Virus record (IMG/VR): IMGVR_UViG_3300047457_000811
Span: 1-29,138 of that record
Source: a virus
DNA length: 29,138 nt
Direction: 5' to 3' (one strand)
Positions within the stretch are counted from its first letter, which is position 1, and every line of letters begins with the position of its first letter. Both the position numbers and the translations under genes were made by a program. The notes below the pieces were generated by a model. That model saw nothing but the letters and a program-made list of their open reading frames with translations. It did no database searches and had not been told where the DNA came from. Positions 27,842 through 29,138 of the stretch are shown piece after piece.

Positions 27842-29005
27842 ATGCCGACCTCTACAACTGGAATCATCTCGGCCTACGAACTTGCGGACCCGTCGGAGAG
27901 GAATGCGCAGCAGCACTACCTGCTGCAGCGCGAAGAGGCCCGCGGTTCGACTTGGGGTGCGCTCGACGCAACCCACTGCTCGTCGCGCTTTCAGCACTTC
28001 TGCGGACTCGCGGATTCGATCCTGCACAGCATCTCGTGCGGCGACGACACCTTCAACTGGGCGGCGGCGGTGGACGAGTACCTCAAGCACGCGGCATGGC
28101 AAATGCCGTGCGCAATCCACCTCGCGGCCCTGATCGACCGCGACGCCCGCGCCATCGACGCTCGGATCGGAGCCGGTGACTTCGCGGTGCACGCACTTCA
28201 CCTCAACGACGAGGTGCGCGGGACGGTCGCCCGCGCCATCGCGAAGATGATGCGCGACCTCGTCGGGGGCGGCATTCCCTTCACCACCACGAACAGCGAG
28301 CGCATCGTGCTCTCGTTCAGCCGCGCATGCTACCGCTGCAGCCCCGGCCTCGCGATCCGCTACGACAACCGGGTGTTCAGGATGGGGGGTCGGGCGTACA
28401 TCAACGAGATGGTGTTCACCGTGCCGACCCGGCCCGACGCTCCCGCCGGGTCGCAGTTCGTCATGGCCCTGACGGGCGACTCGGTCCTGTTCTCCGACGA
28501 GGACGGATTCTTCTACGCGGTCAACCCCCTCGGCATCGTCGTGTGCTACCGCCGCGAGGCCGGAATCAACACGCTCGTGTGGTGCCGGCACTTCGGCAAC
28601 AGCATCCATCCGCTCTGCCGCATGCTCGCGGAAGGAGTGCGTCCGAACGCTATCCGAATCATGCTCGCGTGCCGCGAGTTCGCCGATGCCAACGGCGGGC
28701 GTGCCGCCTCGCAGGGCAACCCGTTCTGCACCCGTCCCACCGAGCGCCGGATCGGCCTCACCCGCGAGGCGTTCCGGTACATCTTCCGGCTGTACACGAT
28801 GAGCGAGATGGCCGCGGAGATGCCCCGGCTCTCCCGCAACTGGAGGACGGCGGTGGAGACGGTCATGCGCGACAACGGCCTGACTCCCCCCTCGCGGCCC
28901 GTGCGCCGCACTTGGAACTGGAACCGCATTCCCGCAGAGGTGCTCGCGATCATGGAGCGCGACCTCACCCTGCATCTCGACGAACCGATGGAGACGACGC
29001 GATGA
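27842..29005 (+). CDS. Unknown protein of the second rightward unit (387 aa)
   Basis: The start chosen is ATG 27842, with AAGGA and 7 bases spacing; the frame is open from a GTG at 27824, but that lies in the leader hairpin. The N-terminal part is helical and Ala-rich (FNWAAAVDEYLKHAAWQMPCAIHLAALIDRDARAIDARIG). A beta-rich middle has INEMVFTVPTRPDAPAGSQFVMALTGDSVLFSDEDGFFYAVN. The C-terminal 100 residues look helical and basic (REAFRYIFRLYTMSEMAAEMPRLSRNWRTAVETVMRDNG), possibly a DNA-binding helix set. I do not recognise a family. It is the first gene after promoter 2 and overlaps the next gene as ATGA. Confidence 0.6.
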   Translation: MPTSTTGIISAYELADPSERNAQQHYLLQREEARGSTWGALDATHCSSRFQHFCGLADSILHSISCGDDTFNWAAAVDEYLKHAAWQMPCAIHLAALIDRDARAIDARIGAGDFAVHALHLNDEVRGTVARAIAKMMRDLVGGGIPFTTTNSERIVLSFSRACYRCSPGLAIRYDNRVFRMGGRAYINEMVFTVPTRPDAPAGSQFVMALTGDSVLFSDEDGFFYAVNPLGIVVCYRREAGINTLVWCRHFGNSIHPLCRMLAEGVRPNAIRIMLACREFADANGGRAASQGNPFCTRPTERRIGLTREAFRYIFRLYTMSEMAAEMPRLSRNWRTAVETVMRDNGLTPPSRPVRRTWNWNRIPAEVLAIMERDLTLHLDEPMETTR

Positions 29006-29138
29006 ACAGCCGCTTTCAATGCCCCGAGTTCACGGACAACCCGATGGACCTGCCCGACGACCTTTCCTCCCACCCCCGGCCCGACATCGAAGGGGGAATC
29101 CCCCTTGAGGTGTTCGGACGCGTGGCGCACCTTCACAT
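29002..29138 (+). CDS. Partial unknown protein (runs off right edge)
   Basis: ATG at 29002 overlaps the previous stop as ATGA, and the frame is open for 45 codons to the window end. The translation begins MNSRFQCPEFTDNPMDLPDD and is acidic and Pro-rich. Too little remains to assign a family. The antisense frames across this region are shadows. Confidence 0.6.
   Translation, partial: MNSRFQCPEFTDNPMDLPDDLSSHPRPDIEGGIPLEVFGRVAHLH

Noticed and set aside
27740-28975. Long antisense frame of 411 codons
   Set aside because: Its composition is typical of a G+C shadow, it has no ribosome site, and the plus-strand gene has promoter, leader and ribosome site.

Overview
The window is a 29 kb stretch of a G+C-rich tailed-phage genome (or a prophage/contig of one). 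It holds no tRNA, rRNA, integrase, transposase or CRISPR array that I can recognise. The host is probably a Gram-negative bacterium: a small lipoprotein of the Rz1/o-spanin kind lies in the lysis region. The head genes are of the Mu type (DUF935 portal, gp30/SPP1-gp7 minor head protein, protease with an embedded scaffold, DUF1320 connector, gpG-like morphogenesis protein). No sheath gene lies between connector and tail tube, and the tape measure is very short (330 aa), so I infer a short, flexible siphovirus-like tail.

From about 25.3 kb down to 1 everything is read leftwards as one tightly packed late operon, with most junctions being ATGA, GTGA, TGATG or TAATG overlaps. In order of transcription: a small regulator-like gene (25.27 kb), a ParB-domain protein, a TET-associated-type glycosyltransferase, a small-terminase candidate, the large terminase, two genes built from modules separated by a recurring SRPGAKAKF peptide, a 55-aa gene, portal, minor head protein, two unknown head-region genes, protease/scaffold with an internal scaffold start, decoration candidate, major capsid protein, connector genes, tail tube, a tail-chaperone pair joined by a -1 frameshift signal, a terminator-like protein, tape measure, two large distal tail proteins, a glycine-rich adhesin, a group of small tail-fibre-like genes including two paralogues, two further virion genes, and a lysis cassette with a nested gene pair.

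From 25.93 kb to the right end the genes run rightwards from two near-identical sigma70-like promoters (-35 TTTACA, 17-bp spacer, -10 TACATT or TACAAT), each followed by a leader with the same two-hairpin layout. The first unit encodes an amidoligase and a class II glutamine amidotransferase and ends in a strong intrinsic terminator. The second encodes an unknown 387-aa protein and the start of another gene.

Between the divergent units (25.28-26.03 kb) there is about 750 bp without a credible gene. It contains an A+T-rich divergent promoter zone and a roughly 400-bp stretch dense in hairpins, which may be a structured noncoding RNA or long 5' leader of the late operon.

The most notable observations are the SRPGAKAKF module array, the hairpin-rich RNA candidate, the glycosyltransferase/ParB pair placed next to the terminase, the amidoligase/amidotransferase unit with its repeated promoter-leader, and the complete lambda-type frameshift signal. 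All functional assignments are by eye from sequence motifs; no database search was run.
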